64,000 nt of DNA from Chloroflexota bacterium (GCA_018823415.1 JAHJIN010000196.1:1-64000); one strand, 5' to 3'; counted from the first letter of the stretch, positions 33,281-42,748 are shown. Numbers and translations: made by a program. The notes: generated by a model not told the origin, from the sequence alone.

Positions 33281-36200
33281 ATGAACATCGACTGGGAACA
33301 CGAGTTGAACGCCAATCAGCGTCTCGCCGCGCAGCACCCACCGGGGCCGCTGCTGGTGCGGGCCGGTCCGGGCAGCGGCAAGACGCGCACCCTGGCGTAT
33401 CGCGTCGCCTACCTGGTGCAAGAGGGCGTGGACCCGGCGCACATTTTGGCTCTCACCTTTACCAACAAGGCCGCCGACGAGATGCGCCGGCGCGTGGACG
33501 ACCTGCTGGGCGAGCCGGCGCAGGGCCTGTGGGTATCCACCATCCACGCCGCCTGCCTGCGCTTGCTGCGCCAGCACGGCGACGCCATTGGTCTGCCCCG
33601 GCACTTGCTGGTCTTTGACCGGGCCGCCCAGGAAGACGCCTTGCTCCTGGCCCTGGAACGCCTGGGCTGGAGTGCCTACATCACCCACGCCGACATGCAA
33701 TCCCTGCAAACCGCCATCGAGGCACGCAAGGCCCGGCTGCTCACGGCCGACCACGAAATCGAGGACGCCACGCCGATCCAGGAAGCCTACGCGCAGGTGG
33801 GCGCGATTTATGCTGACATCCTTCGCGAGTCTAACGCGCTGGACTTTGACGATCTCATCGTAGAAGCCGCGCGCCTGCTGCACGAGGACGATAGCGTGGC
33901 CGAACAGGTGCGCGGCCAGTTTGGGCACGTGCTGGTGGACGAGTTTCACGACCTCAACCCGGCCCAATATGCCTTGCTCAAGCTGCTCATGCCGCCCCGG
34001 CGCCGGCCGGCCCCCGACATCATGATCGTGGCCGACGAGCATCAGAGCATCTATGGCTGGCGCGGTGCAGTGCCCCATCTAGTGAAATGGTTCCAGCGCG
34101 ATTATCGGCCCCTGATCATCGACCTGGCCCACAACTATCGCAGCACCAAACCCCTCATCGTGGCGGCTCGGGCGCTGGTGCCCAATGCACCGTCGGCCAT
34201 CCCCACCCCCGAGCACGAGCACGGGCCCGCGCCCGAGCATCACCTCTTTCTCACTCGGACCGACGAGCAAGAGTGGCTGGTGGCCGAGGTACAGCGCCTC
34301 ATGGTCGAGGAGGGCCTGCGCCCCGGCGACATCGCCGTGCTCTACCGGGCTCACTGGCTGGGCGACGCCGTGCAGGATGCGCTCCAGCAGGCCCACATAC
34401 CCGTGCATCGCGTGCAGCGCGAGAGCCTGTTTGACCGGCCCGGCAACCAGGAGATCCTGCGCTATCTACAACTGTTGCGTAGCCTGGCCGATCCCCAGTG
34501 GCAGACGGCGCTCAACTTTCCCCGGGTCCTGGCCGACGAGCTGACCATGCTGCAATTGCGCATCTTGAGCCAGCGTGCCGGGCAATCGCTGGCCGACATG
34601 GCCCGCGAGTTGGACGCTTACCCGGAGGTCAGCCCGCTTACCCGGACCGCCGTGCGCCGCTTTTTGACCCTTTTGGACCAGGCGTTGCTTCCCCACATCA
34701 ACGAGGACGCCGACCGTGTGGTGACGGCCCTGTTCGATGCGCTGGAGCCGCAGCGCAGCCCATACAGCGACCAGGAAGCCGAGACCTTGCGCGGCTTTGC
34801 CCACACGCTGCGCCTGGACGACGAGGTGCGTGCCTTGCGTGATGCGGTAGACGCCGGCCGGCCTATTGCCCTGCTGGTCCCGGAGCCAGCCATCGACGCC
34901 CTGTGCGCGGCTGCCGTCCTGGAACACGCCCTGGTCGACGTGCTGGGCGCGGCGGTGACGGCCCACACCGCAGACGACGACGTGCCAAACAACGCCTTGC
35001 GGCTGGCGCTCGCGCCCACCGGCGCCAGTGCGTCCCCGGCCGACCTGGCGCTGACGCCGCGCGTCGCCGGCAGTATGCGCTACTCGCTCTCCACAGTGGC
35101 CTGGCAGCTGGCGAGCCGCCTCTTGGTGAGCTATGAAACGCTAGATCAGGCCCGGTTCGTGGTATACGACATCGAGACCACCGGGTTGGACGCCGACCGT
35201 CACGAGATTATCGAGATTGGCGCGCTTACCGTGGACCGGGGCGAGACGGTGGGCCAGCCGTTCCATACCCTGGTGCGGCCGGTGCAGCGTATCCCGGCCG
35301 CCGCCAGCAAGATCCACGGCCTCACCGATGCCGACGTACGCGACGCGCCCCCCATCGAGAGCGTGCTGCCGGCCTTTTTGCGCTACATGGGCGACGTCAC
35401 GCTGGTGGGGCACAATGCGGTCCGTTTCGACAACGTGTTCCTCAACCGCGCCTTGCGGCGCGTGCTGCGCCGGCGGCTGATCAACCCGTGCCTGGACACG
35501 CTAGAACTGGCCCGGCGCCTGCTGTCCCAGGGGCCATACGCGCTGGATGCCCTGGCCGAACGCCTGGGCCTGCCCGAAGCGCCGCACCGGGCCCTGGCCG
35601 ACGCCGAGGTGGAGCGCGACCTGCTCCTGGCCTTATTGGAAGAAAACCGCTGGCAAAAAGAGCTGGAATGCCTGGCGCACATGCTGCCGGTAGTGGCCCT
35701 GGGGATGCACGCCGCCGGTGTGCCCAGGGTGGACGAAAACGACACCCTGTGGTGCGCTGCCGCCCGCGTGGCCCGAGCCGCGTCACCGTGGACCCTGGTC
35801 GCCATGGACCGTATGTTGGACCGCCTACCAACGCCAAGCGGGTGGGATGCCGACCGGGTGTTCGCCGACCTGGCAGCCGCCGATCTGCCGGCCACCCTGG
35901 CCGACGCCCACTGGTCGCAACTGCGGCACACCTGGGAGCGGCTGGCCGGCGATTTCGTGGCCGTGCGCGAGGACCGTTCGCTGGAGGCGTTTCTGGGGCA
36001 CGCGGCCCTGGCCTCGCCCGAGGACGAGGTGCTTGAGGTCACGGCGCCCGAGGCCGCACCCGCTGGCCGCGTCACCCTCATGACCCTGCACAACGCCAAG
36101 GGCACCGAGTTCCGGGCTGTGTTCATCATCGGCGCCGAAGAGGGCCACATCCCTCACTGGCGCCATCAGGCCGACGAAAACGCCATCGCCGAAGAACGGC

Positions 36201-36382
36201 GCGTGCTCTATGTGGGGATGACCCGGGCCGGCCAGCGGCTCTATCTCACCAGCACGCGCGAGCGCCAGGAAGGGTGGCGCCGTAACCCGTCGCGCTTTTT
36301 ATTCGACTTGGCCGAGGATGACGTGCGCCGCGTGTATCACTATGGCGATGCAGCCGAGGCTGGCGAGCCGGTCCCTGAGTAG
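33281..36382 (+). CDS. UvrD-family helicase with embedded DnaQ-like exonuclease
   Basis: 1033 residues from ATG 33281 (AGGAG upstream); the longer open frame before it is trmO in another frame. SF1A motifs: LNANQRLAA (Q motif), AGPGSGKTR (Walker A, about 28-36), VLVDEFHDLN (motif II, with His where Gln is usual), QSIYGWRGA (III), and LYVGMTRAGQRLYLT (VI, about 970). Between them, residues about 624-790 form a DEDDh exonuclease: DIETTGLD, GHNAVRFDN and HRALADAEV. The nuclease therefore sits inside the helicase, between the early motifs and V/VI. Likely a DNA repair helicase-nuclease. Confidence 0.9.
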   Translation: MNIDWEHELNANQRLAAQHPPGPLLVRAGPGSGKTRTLAYRVAYLVQEGVDPAHILALTFTNKAADEMRRRVDDLLGEPAQGLWVSTIHAACLRLLRQHGDAIGLPRHLLVFDRAAQEDALLLALERLGWSAYITHADMQSLQTAIEARKARLLTADHEIEDATPIQEAYAQVGAIYADILRESNALDFDDLIVEAARLLHEDDSVAEQVRGQFGHVLVDEFHDLNPAQYALLKLLMPPRRRPAPDIMIVADEHQSIYGWRGAVPHLVKWFQRDYRPLIIDLAHNYRSTKPLIVAARALVPNAPSAIPTPEHEHGPAPEHHLFLTRTDEQEWLVAEVQRLMVEEGLRPGDIAVLYRAHWLGDAVQDALQQAHIPVHRVQRESLFDRPGNQEILRYLQLLRSLADPQWQTALNFPRVLADELTMLQLRILSQRAGQSLADMARELDAYPEVSPLTRTAVRRFLTLLDQALLPHINEDADRVVTALFDALEPQRSPYSDQEAETLRGFAHTLRLDDEVRALRDAVDAGRPIALLVPEPAIDALCAAAVLEHALVDVLGAAVTAHTADDDVPNNALRLALAPTGASASPADLALTPRVAGSMRYSLSTVAWQLASRLLVSYETLDQARFVVYDIETTGLDADRHEIIEIGALTVDRGETVGQPFHTLVRPVQRIPAAASKIHGLTDADVRDAPPIESVLPAFLRYMGDVTLVGHNAVRFDNVFLNRALRRVLRRRLINPCLDTLELARRLLSQGPYALDALAERLGLPEAPHRALADAEVERDLLLALLEENRWQKELECLAHMLPVVALGMHAAGVPRVDENDTLWCAAARVARAASPWTLVAMDRMLDRLPTPSGWDADRVFADLAAADLPATLADAHWSQLRHTWERLAGDFVAVREDRSLEAFLGHAALASPEDEVLEVTAPEAAPAGRVTLMTLHNAKGTEFRAVFIIGAEEGHIPHWRHQADENAIAEERRVLYVGMTRAGQRLYLTSTRERQEGWRRNPSRFLFDLAEDDVRRVYHYGDAAEAGEPVPE

Positions 36383-36390
36383 GGGGGATC

Positions 36391-36422
36391 AAAAAAGGAG
36401 GGGCTTCATCTGAAGCCCCTCC
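36391..36422 (-). terminator. Intrinsic terminator of the SWIM gene
   Basis: 12-bp stem GGAGGGGCTTCA / TGAAGCCCCTCC with a 2-nt loop. Read on the minus strand it is followed by T6, so it ends transcription from the right; on the plus strand it backs the helicase stop. Confidence 0.85.
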
Positions 36423-36442
36423 AACGCCATCAGTTACGTGAT

Positions 36443-36530
36443 CCTAACCTGGATGAACCTGAACCAACCAGGTTGATGCTGGCTATCGCATGGGAAATTC
36501 TTGCTCGCTGTACAACGGGTTGGGCCCTAA
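36443..36530. repeat. Intergenic modular repeat, copy D
   Basis: Contains CCTAACCTGGATGAACCTGA (36443-36462), AACCAACCAGGTTG, GAAATTCTTGCTC and GGGTTGGGCCCTAACCC. These are the same modules as copies A-C. It lies in the 3' flank of the SWIM gene. Confidence 0.65.
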
Positions 36531-36802
36531 CCCACGGCCATCGCTGACTCGAGCACCTGTTCGCGTTGCGGTATGGGCAACATCGGCCCCAGCACCCGCT
36601 CCATCGTCATCGTATGGCTGCAAATGCCTCGCTTGCGGAAAAAGTCACAGTCGCACAGCCATTGCCCAGAGCGATACTCTACGGTATGCACATCATTATC
36701 ACCCTGTATCTCCACTCGAAAACTCGTAAAGGTCACCCGGTCCAGTTCTTCGGCGTAACGACGTGCCTTTTGGATCTTGTTAATCAGGCTGGAATCGATC
36801 AT
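36527..36802 (-). CDS. SWIM zinc-finger protein
   Basis: 91 residues; GGAGGA 8 nt before ATG. The C-terminal half holds C-x-C-x(8)-C-x-H (CDCDFFRKRGICSH), the SWIM zinc-finger pattern that binds DNA or proteins. The N-terminal part (KARRYAEELDRVTFTSFRVEIQ) is typical of small stand-alone SWIM proteins. Role unknown. It is preceded by a promoter, a 36-codon ORF and a U-tailed hairpin that could regulate its expression. Confidence 0.8.
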   Translation of the reverse strand: MIDSSLINKIQKARRYAEELDRVTFTSFRVEIQGDNDVHTVEYRSGQWLCDCDFFRKRGICSHTMTMERVLGPMLPIPQREQVLESAMAVG

Positions 36803-36847
36803 GCACGTTTTCCTCCATAATAGAGTGTTAGTCGATCATGCTAATGG

Positions 36848-36958
36848 TTACAGGTGCCCCCTTTCTTCCCCGGGCCGCTGCCAGCTACAAAAAGGCACGG
36901 TGCATGCAGATGACAGCATGTCCGTGCCCATTTGCCAGCTTGAAGGTTGGTGTGACAT
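36848..36958 (-). CDS. Possible 36-residue leader ORF before the SWIM gene
   Basis: ATG 36958 has a perfect AGGAGG 7 nt upstream, and TAA is at 36848. The product is Ser/Cys/Trp-rich (SSACTVPFCSW segment). The U-tailed hairpin lies inside it, so a translating ribosome would prevent the hairpin from forming. A coding role is not shown. Confidence 0.4.
   Translation of the reverse strand: MSHQPSSWQMGTDMLSSACTVPFCSWQRPGEERGHL
36889..36928 (-). terminator. U-tailed hairpin inside the SWIM leader
   Basis: Read on the minus strand: GGCACGG plus six further pairs and one bulge, loop, CCGTGCC, then T5. With the promoter at 37003-37032 it would define an RNA of about 108 nt (36889 to about 36996), either an sRNA or an attenuated leader. 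Confidence 0.6.
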
Positions 36959-37002
36959 TGGTCGTCCTCCTGAGCCAGGGGATTTGTTATTCGACCGGTT
37001 CC

Positions 37003-37032
37003 ATTATACTGTATGCAATGGGCACTCGTCAA
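37003..37032 (-). promoter_or_regulatory. Promoter reading towards the SWIM gene
   Basis: Minus strand TTGACG (37027-37032), 18-nt spacer, TATAAT (37003-37008). The 420-nt gap 36803-37222 thus holds two promoters, a short ORF and a terminator. Confidence 0.75.
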
Positions 37033-37148
37033 TACCCGGTTGATCCCAGAAGGGTGGCGCTACACACACGGATACCCTACGCTTGCCCCACGCGGCCAGA
37101 TCGGGGCGTGGTGGGTCGGTCACATGAGCAACTGGTACCGCGAACCTA

Positions 37149-37177
37149 TTGCAAAACTTGCACCGGGCGGCTATAAT
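37149..37177 (+). promoter_or_regulatory. Promoter of the kinase operon
   Basis: TTGCAA (37149-37154), 17-nt spacer, TATAAT (37172-37177), about 46 nt before the kinase start. Confidence 0.75.
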
Positions 37178-37222
37178 AGGAGCATACGTGTCACATCTAC
37201 TGACTGAGAACGGGAGGCCAGT

Positions 37223-39163
37223 TTGCGTACCGAAACCAACGTGATCCGCCGCGATCTCGTGGTAGGCGCTTCAGAGACCGGGTCTACGGACCAGTTGCTA
37301 CCCACCGGGTCGACCTTGCAGAAACGATACGAGGTTCAGGACGTGCTGGGTGTGGGCGGCATGAGCACGGTGTATCTGGTGCGGGATCATCGTTTTGCAC
37401 ATGCGACCAAGTTGTGCGCCATGAAAGAGATGGCCGAGCACTCGAATGATCCCGGCACCCGGCGGTTACACCTGTCCACCTTTGAGCGCGAGGCCAACAT
37501 TCTGGCCACCCTTAATCACCCGGCCATTCCCAAGATCTATGACTTTTTTGCCGAGAAACAGCGGCACTATTTGGTCATGGAATACATTGACGGGAAAAAC
37601 CTGGAGGATCTCCTATCCGAAACCCGGGCCTTTATTCCCCAGGAGCAAATTATCGACTGGGCGATCCAGATCTGTGATGTGCTGATCTATCTACACAGCC
37701 AGCAGTCCTATCCCATCATCTTTCGCGATCTCAAGCCCGCCAACATCATGATCACCCGCGACCAGCGCCTGGTGCTCATCGATTTCGGGATCGCGCGCAT
37801 ATTCGAGAGCGGTACCAGGGGCACCATGATCGGCACTGAGGGCTATTCGCCACCCGAACAGTATCGTGGTGTAGCCACCCCCGCCACCGACATCTATGCT
37901 CTGGGTGCCACATTGCATCACCTCATCACACGCCGTGATCCACGCCAGGAGACGCCGTTCACGTTCCACGAACGGCCGCCCCGCACCATTAACCCGGCCA
38001 TTTCCACCCAGCTAGAGGCTATCGTGATGAAGGCCCTGGCCTATGACGTCGAAGATCGCTACACTTCGGCTGCAGAAGTCAAGATGACCCTGCTGGGGCT
38101 GTTCCAAACTGGCGGTCTGGACGCCGACGCCGCCAAGCGCTTTGGCCTGGGCACGCACGGCTTTCCTACGGCCGACGAACCGGCTCCTGCCGCCGTGGCT
38201 CGCCCCACCCAGTTGGTGTGGAAGTTTGCCTGCGAGGAAGAGGTGCGCTCGTCGCCCTGTGTCGCCATGGACCTCGTATTGGTGGGCTGCTATGACCACA
38301 ACGTGTACGCCCTGGACGCCCAGGACGGCTCGTTTCGTTGGAAGTTTCCCACCGACGCTGGCATCTCGTCGTCGCCCTGCACCGAACAAAACATGGTCTT
38401 TGTGGGGTCAGAAGATGGGGGCCTTTATGCCCTGGACATTCCCACCGGCCGCTCGCTCTGGCACTTTCGCACAGCGGGAGCCATTCGCTCTTCGCCGCGC
38501 GTCATTCGCAATCTGGTTATTGTGGGCAGCGACGACTATCACCTGTATGCCGTTGATGTGCGATGGGGTCGCCAGTCCTGGAAGTGCCGCTTGTGGGACC
38601 GAGTGCGGTCTTCGCCCTTTTTGGACGACGATGCGGCCTATGTGGGCTGTGATGATGGCCTGATCTATGCCGTGAACCTGGATGGCGGGTCCATTCGCTG
38701 GCGCACTCGCACGCAGAATCGGGTGGTCTCGTCTCCCACTGGGGCCGACGGGCTGCTCTTTGTGGGCTCGACCGATTACAACATCTATGCCCTGGATGTG
38801 CAGAACGGCTGGCCAGTGTGGCGCTATCGTACCAAGCACTATGTCACATCGTCGCCGGCGTATCACAAGGGCCGTGTCTATGTGGGCTCGGTGGATGGAC
38901 GGCTCTATTGCCTGGAAGCCAAAAGCGGCCGGTTGCTGTGGTCGTATGAAGCAGAGGGCCAGATCACTTCGTCGCCCCGGGTCATGGGCGAGCTGGTCTT
39001 TTTCGGCGGGGTAGATGGTTATATCTATGCGTTGCGGATCGAAGATGGTTCTTTGCATTGGCGTTATCAAGCCGATGGACCGGTGCCTTCCTCGCCTTTT
39101 GTAACCACCAACACGGTCTATGTAGGCTCGATGGATCACCACGTCTATGCCTTGAAGATGTAA
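37223..39163 (+). CDS. Ser/Thr protein kinase with PQQ-like beta-propeller
   Basis: 646 residues; TTG start with GGGAGG 5 nt upstream. Kinase domain about 33-290: LGVGGMSTVYLV (glycine loop), CAMKEM (Lys), IIFRDLKPANIMI (catalytic loop with Phe for the usual His), LIDFGIAR, and GYSPPEQY. Residues about 330-646 are eight repeats of the form V-Y-A-L-D-x-x-x-G-x-x-x-W ... V-x-S-S-P (PQQ/BamB-type propeller). There is no transmembrane helix, so kinase and sensor are cytosolic. First gene of an operon with PP2C phosphatase, J-VWA and FHA proteins. Confidence 0.92.
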   Translation: MRTETNVIRRDLVVGASETGSTDQLLPTGSTLQKRYEVQDVLGVGGMSTVYLVRDHRFAHATKLCAMKEMAEHSNDPGTRRLHLSTFEREANILATLNHPAIPKIYDFFAEKQRHYLVMEYIDGKNLEDLLSETRAFIPQEQIIDWAIQICDVLIYLHSQQSYPIIFRDLKPANIMITRDQRLVLIDFGIARIFESGTRGTMIGTEGYSPPEQYRGVATPATDIYALGATLHHLITRRDPRQETPFTFHERPPRTINPAISTQLEAIVMKALAYDVEDRYTSAAEVKMTLLGLFQTGGLDADAAKRFGLGTHGFPTADEPAPAAVARPTQLVWKFACEEEVRSSPCVAMDLVLVGCYDHNVYALDAQDGSFRWKFPTDAGISSSPCTEQNMVFVGSEDGGLYALDIPTGRSLWHFRTAGAIRSSPRVIRNLVIVGSDDYHLYAVDVRWGRQSWKCRLWDRVRSSPFLDDDAAYVGCDDGLIYAVNLDGGSIRWRTRTQNRVVSSPTGADGLLFVGSTDYNIYALDVQNGWPVWRYRTKHYVTSSPAYHKGRVYVGSVDGRLYCLEAKSGRLLWSYEAEGQITSSPRVMGELVFFGGVDGYIYALRIEDGSLHWRYQADGPVPSSPFVTTNTVYVGSMDHHVYALKM

Positions 39164-39233
39164 TCTCAGTAGACAAGGGATACAGTAGCAAAACGGGTAC
39201 ATACCGGCACCACGAACGTCAGTGAGGTGAACT

Positions 39234-40133
39234 TTGAAACTAGGGCAACGACTACGCCAGGCATTCGCTCCACCACAAGCTATCATACCCGATCCGTCGG
39301 CCGGCGACGGTGACGACCCATCGGCCTCGCCCACGCCGCCTCCGCAGCCGGCGCCCCACCGGCCCAGCACGTGGGAGGTGAGCGCGTGGAGCCATGTGGG
39401 CCAGGTGCGCACGCAAAACCAGGACCGTTTTCTGACTCTGCAATCGGTCACCAGCACCGGTGAAGCGCAACTCTTGCCCCTGGGACTGTTTGTTGTGGCT
39501 GATGGCATGGGCGGTCACGCCGACGGCGACATGGCCAGCGAGATTGCCCTGCGCGCCATCGCCGCCCACACGTTGCCCGAACTGCCCCTATCCAGCGTCC
39601 AACAGCAAGGTCGCCCCATCCACGAGATCCTGACCGACGCCGTGCTGGCGGCCCACCAGGACATCCTGCGCCAGGGCCAGCATCAGGGTATGGGAACCAC
39701 AGCCACCGTGGCGTTGCTGGTGGGGACCGCGTTATATCTGGCCCATGTGGGCGACACCCGGGCCTATGTATTGGATTCGACCGGCTTGCACCCGGTGACC
39801 CGTGACCACTCGGTGGTAGCGCGCCTGCAAGAGTTGAGACAGATCACGGCCCAAGAGGCCCCGGATCACCCGCAACGCAACGTGTTGTATCGCGCGTTGG
39901 GCCAAAGCGAAGAACTCGAGATCGAAACGTACTATCACCGGCTCTCGGGGGTATCACACGTGATGCTGTGCAGCGATGGCCTGTGGAACATGGTGCCGGC
40001 AGACGAGATGACGCGTATCTTGGAGGAGGCGAGTAGCGCCCAGGCAGCCTGCGAAACCCTGATCGCGGCTGCCAATGCTGCGGGCGGTGAAGACAACATC
40101 ACCGTAATTCTGTTGCGCCTGCCAGCCGCCTGA
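39234..40133 (+). CDS. PP2C-type Ser/Thr phosphatase
   Basis: 299 residues; TTG start with GAGGTGA upstream. After a Pro-rich N-terminus (about 15-45) the PPM fold shows [52 protein letters not shown] and GEDNITVIL, which carry the conserved metal-binding Asp residues. It should reverse phosphorylation by the kinase encoded 70 nt upstream. Confidence 0.94.
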   Translation: MKLGQRLRQAFAPPQAIIPDPSAGDGDDPSASPTPPPQPAPHRPSTWEVSAWSHVGQVRTQNQDRFLTLQSVTSTGEAQLLPLGLFVVADGMGGHADGDMASEIALRAIAAHTLPELPLSSVQQQGRPIHEILTDAVLAAHQDILRQGQHQGMGTTATVALLVGTALYLAHVGDTRAYVLDSTGLHPVTRDHSVVARLQELRQITAQEAPDHPQRNVLYRALGQSEELEIETYYHRLSGVSHVMLCSDGLWNMVPADEMTRILEEASSAQAACETLIAAANAAGGEDNITVILLRLPAA

Positions 40134-40150
40134 GAACAGGAGTGGGACTC

Positions 40151-41674
40151 GTGACCGAGCCAGATGCCACCTGGATCGATTATTATCGCACACTGGGCGT
40201 GTCCGAGCACGCTGATGCCGACGAGATCAAGCGAGCCTATCGCCGCATGGCGCGCCGGCACCACCCCGACATTGACCACAGCCCCGATGCGGCCGAGCGC
40301 TTTTTGCTCATTCAAACCGCCTTTGACGTGCTGGGGGACAGCGAGCGCCGGGTCGGATACGACATTGAATGGCAGCTTTACCGCCAACGCCGGGACCAGG
40401 TCCAAGGTGAACACATCGCCATCCGCTGGGCTTTGAGCCAGCAGACGTTACCGTACCAATCAGAGCCACAGGTGGTGTATGCGTTGCTGGATCTGGTAGC
40501 CGGCCCGGCAGAAGATTCGGCCGGCCTGCCCCTGAATCTCTGTTTGTTGTTGGATTGTTCCAGCTCGATGCGGGGGCCTACCCTCATGCGGCTCAAAGAA
40601 GCCGCCCACCTTGTCATCGACCAACTGGACGAACAAGATAGCTTTAGCCTGGTGGCCTTTCACGACCGGGCCCAGGTGCTCATCCCCAACCGGGGTGCGG
40701 TGCATCCCGGTGTGGCCCGGGCCGCGATCAACAACCTCGGCACGCGAGGCGGCACCGAAATCGCGCAGGGCCTGGCCGCCGCGCTCGAGCAGGTCAAACA
40801 GTGCGCCTCGAACAAGTATCTCAACCAGGTTGTCTTTTTGACCGATGGTTACACCTATGGCGATGACGAGCGTTGCCGTGACCTGGCGCGACAGGCCGGG
40901 GCCGCCGGCATCAACATCAGTGCTCTGGGCTTGGGGCCGCATTGGAATGAAGATTTGCTAGATGACGTTGCCACGTTGAGTGGGGGCACCTCGCTCTATA
41001 TCGATTCACCCGAAGGGATCGTCGAGGCCTTTCAGGATCAAATGGCGCGCTTGCGCGACGTGTTTGTGCAAAACGCGCAGCTCCAGGTGGCACTGGCCGA
41101 TCATGTGACCGTTCGCACTGCTTATCGCTTTTTCCCTGCCATCGCCCCATTGCCGGTGTCGGAAGGTACGAGCTTGACCTGGCCCCTGGGGCGCATCGAG
41201 CGACACACCGGCCAAACCCTATTGATCGAGTTCCAGGTTGCGCCGCCGGCCGCACCCGGCCCGCTGCCGTTGGCCCAGCTCCAGTTGGATGGGCGTGCGT
41301 CGACCAGGATCGGCCACTTGATCCAGGCAGACCTGGTCGCCAACTGCGAGTTGGATCCAGAAAAAAGCCCCCTGGACGTGCGTTTGCGGGGGTTTCTGGA
41401 ACGTGTCGTGGCCTATCGCCTGCAAGAACGTGCCTGGCAAGATTGGGCCGCAGCCAAAGTCGAGGAGGCCACGTCGCGGCTGCGCTTTGCGGCAACCAAG
41501 CTCTTGGAATTGGGCGAGGTGGACCTGGCCCGGGAAACCATCCGTGAGGCCAAGCGACTCGAAGCCACCGGCCAGCCATCGTCCAGTGGCAAGAAACGCA
41601 TCGTGTATGGCACACGCAGCTTGACATCAGGGTTGCCCTGGCGCCGTCCCAGAGGAAGGGAGAGCGGATCATGA
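40151..41674 (+). CDS. J-domain / von Willebrand A fusion protein
   Basis: 507 residues from GTG 40151 (AGGAG 8 nt upstream); GTG 40142 overlaps that site. Residues about 8-75 are a DnaJ J-domain with the essential HPD ([11 protein letters not shown]). Residues about 115-300 are a VWA domain with MIDAS motif DCSSS ([11 protein letters not shown]) and [11 protein letters not shown]. The C-terminal 200 residues resemble the beta-rich/helical tail of Chloroflexi-type VWA proteins. The J-domain implies Hsp70 recruitment; the VWA implies metal-dependent protein binding. This fusion is unusual. Its stop overlaps the FHA start. Confidence 0.88.
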   Translation: MTEPDATWIDYYRTLGVSEHADADEIKRAYRRMARRHHPDIDHSPDAAERFLLIQTAFDVLGDSERRVGYDIEWQLYRQRRDQVQGEHIAIRWALSQQTLPYQSEPQVVYALLDLVAGPAEDSAGLPLNLCLLLDCSSSMRGPTLMRLKEAAHLVIDQLDEQDSFSLVAFHDRAQVLIPNRGAVHPGVARAAINNLGTRGGTEIAQGLAAALEQVKQCASNKYLNQVVFLTDGYTYGDDERCRDLARQAGAAGINISALGLGPHWNEDLLDDVATLSGGTSLYIDSPEGIVEAFQDQMARLRDVFVQNAQLQVALADHVTVRTAYRFFPAIAPLPVSEGTSLTWPLGRIERHTGQTLLIEFQVAPPAAPGPLPLAQLQLDGRASTRIGHLIQADLVANCELDPEKSPLDVRLRGFLERVVAYRLQERAWQDWAAAKVEEATSRLRFAATKLLELGEVDLARETIREAKRLEATGQPSSSGKKRIVYGTRSLTSGLPWRRPRGRESGS

Positions 41675-42216
41675 TCGAATGTCCCAACTGTAAAACACAA
41701 TATCTGGATGGCACGCTGTTCTGCGAAGAGTGCGGCGTGGCCCTGAACCTGGAGCTTTTGGCCAGTGACAAGCGCACCGATCCCCTGCGCGGAATGTCCA
41801 CGGCCCGGGACACCCACACCGGCCCCATGCGCGTCCCCTCGTCACCCGGCCAATCCATAGAACCGATAGAAATACCCCTCGGTTCAATGGCCTTGTGGAT
41901 CGCCAACAGCCGCCGCCGCCAACTGTTTGCCACCGGCCCCGAGATACTGATTGGCCGGCTAGACAGTGCCAACCAGGTAGTGCCAGACCTGGACCTGACC
42001 GCAGATGGTGGTTTTGAGGGCGGTGTTTCCAGGCGCCACAGCCGCATTGTGTTCCGTGATGGTCAGCCTTATATAGAAGACCTGAACAGCACCAACCACA
42101 CCTACTTGAATGGCGAGGCGTTGGAACCGTTGATGCCATACGCCATCCAAAGTGGCGACGAGTTGCGCCTGGGCTCCATGCTGTTGCGCGTGGAAATGTC
42201 GACAGCGTCCGAATAG
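41671..42216 (+). CDS. Zinc-ribbon / FHA-domain protein
   Basis: 181 residues, ATGA-coupled to the J-VWA gene. N-terminal zinc ribbon [19 protein letters not shown], a linker, and a C-terminal FHA domain (about 88-178) with [14 protein letters not shown] and [11 protein letters not shown], the phosphothreonine-binding loops. It likely reads phosphorylation placed by the operon's kinase and assembles partners. Confidence 0.92.
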   Translation: MIECPNCKTQYLDGTLFCEECGVALNLELLASDKRTDPLRGMSTARDTHTGPMRVPSSPGQSIEPIEIPLGSMALWIANSRRRQLFATGPEILIGRLDSANQVVPDLDLTADGGFEGGVSRRHSRIVFRDGQPYIEDLNSTNHTYLNGEALEPLMPYAIQSGDELRLGSMLLRVEMSTASE

Positions 42217-42225
42217 CGCCAGATT

Positions 42226-42330
42226 GGGTCTGGCTTGTCCAGGTTAGGGCCTAACCAGCAAAGTTCTTGCACGATGAGCGAGAACTTGCAGAAGCATTAA
42301 CTTGGTTGGGTCTGGTTTATCCAGGTTAGG
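42226..42330. repeat. Intergenic modular repeat, copy C (duplicated box)
   Basis: Two near-identical boxes, GGGTCTGGCTTGTCCAGGTT (from 42226) and GGGTCTGGTTTATCCAGGTT (from 42308), flank a hairpin (AAGTTCTTGC / GCGAGAACTT). The second runs directly into AGGAGG, the ribosome-binding site of the next gene. Confidence 0.75.
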
Positions 42331-42343
42331 AGGAACACATCGC

Positions 42344-42589
42344 ATGACCAAACCCGTGATCATTCATTTTCTCAATGAAGACCCCATTCGGGCCGAGATG
42401 GAAGAGTTGCCATCGCCCTCTGATTCGACCATCACGTTTATGGCCCCACGCAAATTGGATGGCAAGCCCATACCTTATATCACGGCCGGGGCCGTCTCGT
42501 TTATTTTTCCGTGGCACCGCATCAGCTTCTTAGAGGTGATGACCAGCGAAGAAGAGCGGCGCGAAGTGGTGGACTTTTTCCGCGAATAG
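42344..42589 (+). CDS. Small acidic protein of unknown function
   Basis: 81 residues; AGGAGG 10 nt before ATG 42344. Sequence elements IIHFLNEDPIRAEMEELPSP and FPWHRISFLEVMTSEEERRE suggest a compact beta-rich fold; I do not recognise it. It follows the FHA gene after the duplicated repeat and ends before a strong terminator, so it is probably the last gene of the kinase operon. Confidence 0.7.
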   Translation: MTKPVIIHFLNEDPIRAEMEELPSPSDSTITFMAPRKLDGKPIPYITAGAVSFIFPWHRISFLEVMTSEEERREVVDFFRE

Positions 42590-42624
42590 GTCGTGGGTTG
42601 GCGCCGCGCCTCACTACATCGCAA

Positions 42625-42658
42625 AACACCCCGTTCTCCTTATGGAGAATGGGGTGTT
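42625..42658 (+). terminator. Terminator of the kinase operon
   Basis: 15-bp stem AACACCCCGTTCTCC / GGAGAATGGGGTGTT (one G-T pair) with a TTAT loop. Nearly palindromic, so it may also act on the minus strand. Confidence 0.7.
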
Positions 42659-42698
42659 GATGGTTAAACTTGCGACTGCCGCGGGGACAGTCCATGTC

Positions 42699-42742
42699 GC
42701 GCTGCGGTCGCGCTGCGGTCGCACTGCGGTCGCACTGCGGTC
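42699..42742. repeat. Four tandem copies of an 11-bp unit
   Basis: GCGCTGCGGTC twice, then GCACTGCGGTC twice, in perfect register, just downstream of the HTH gene. Confidence 0.85.
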
Positions 42743-42748
42743 AGTCGA

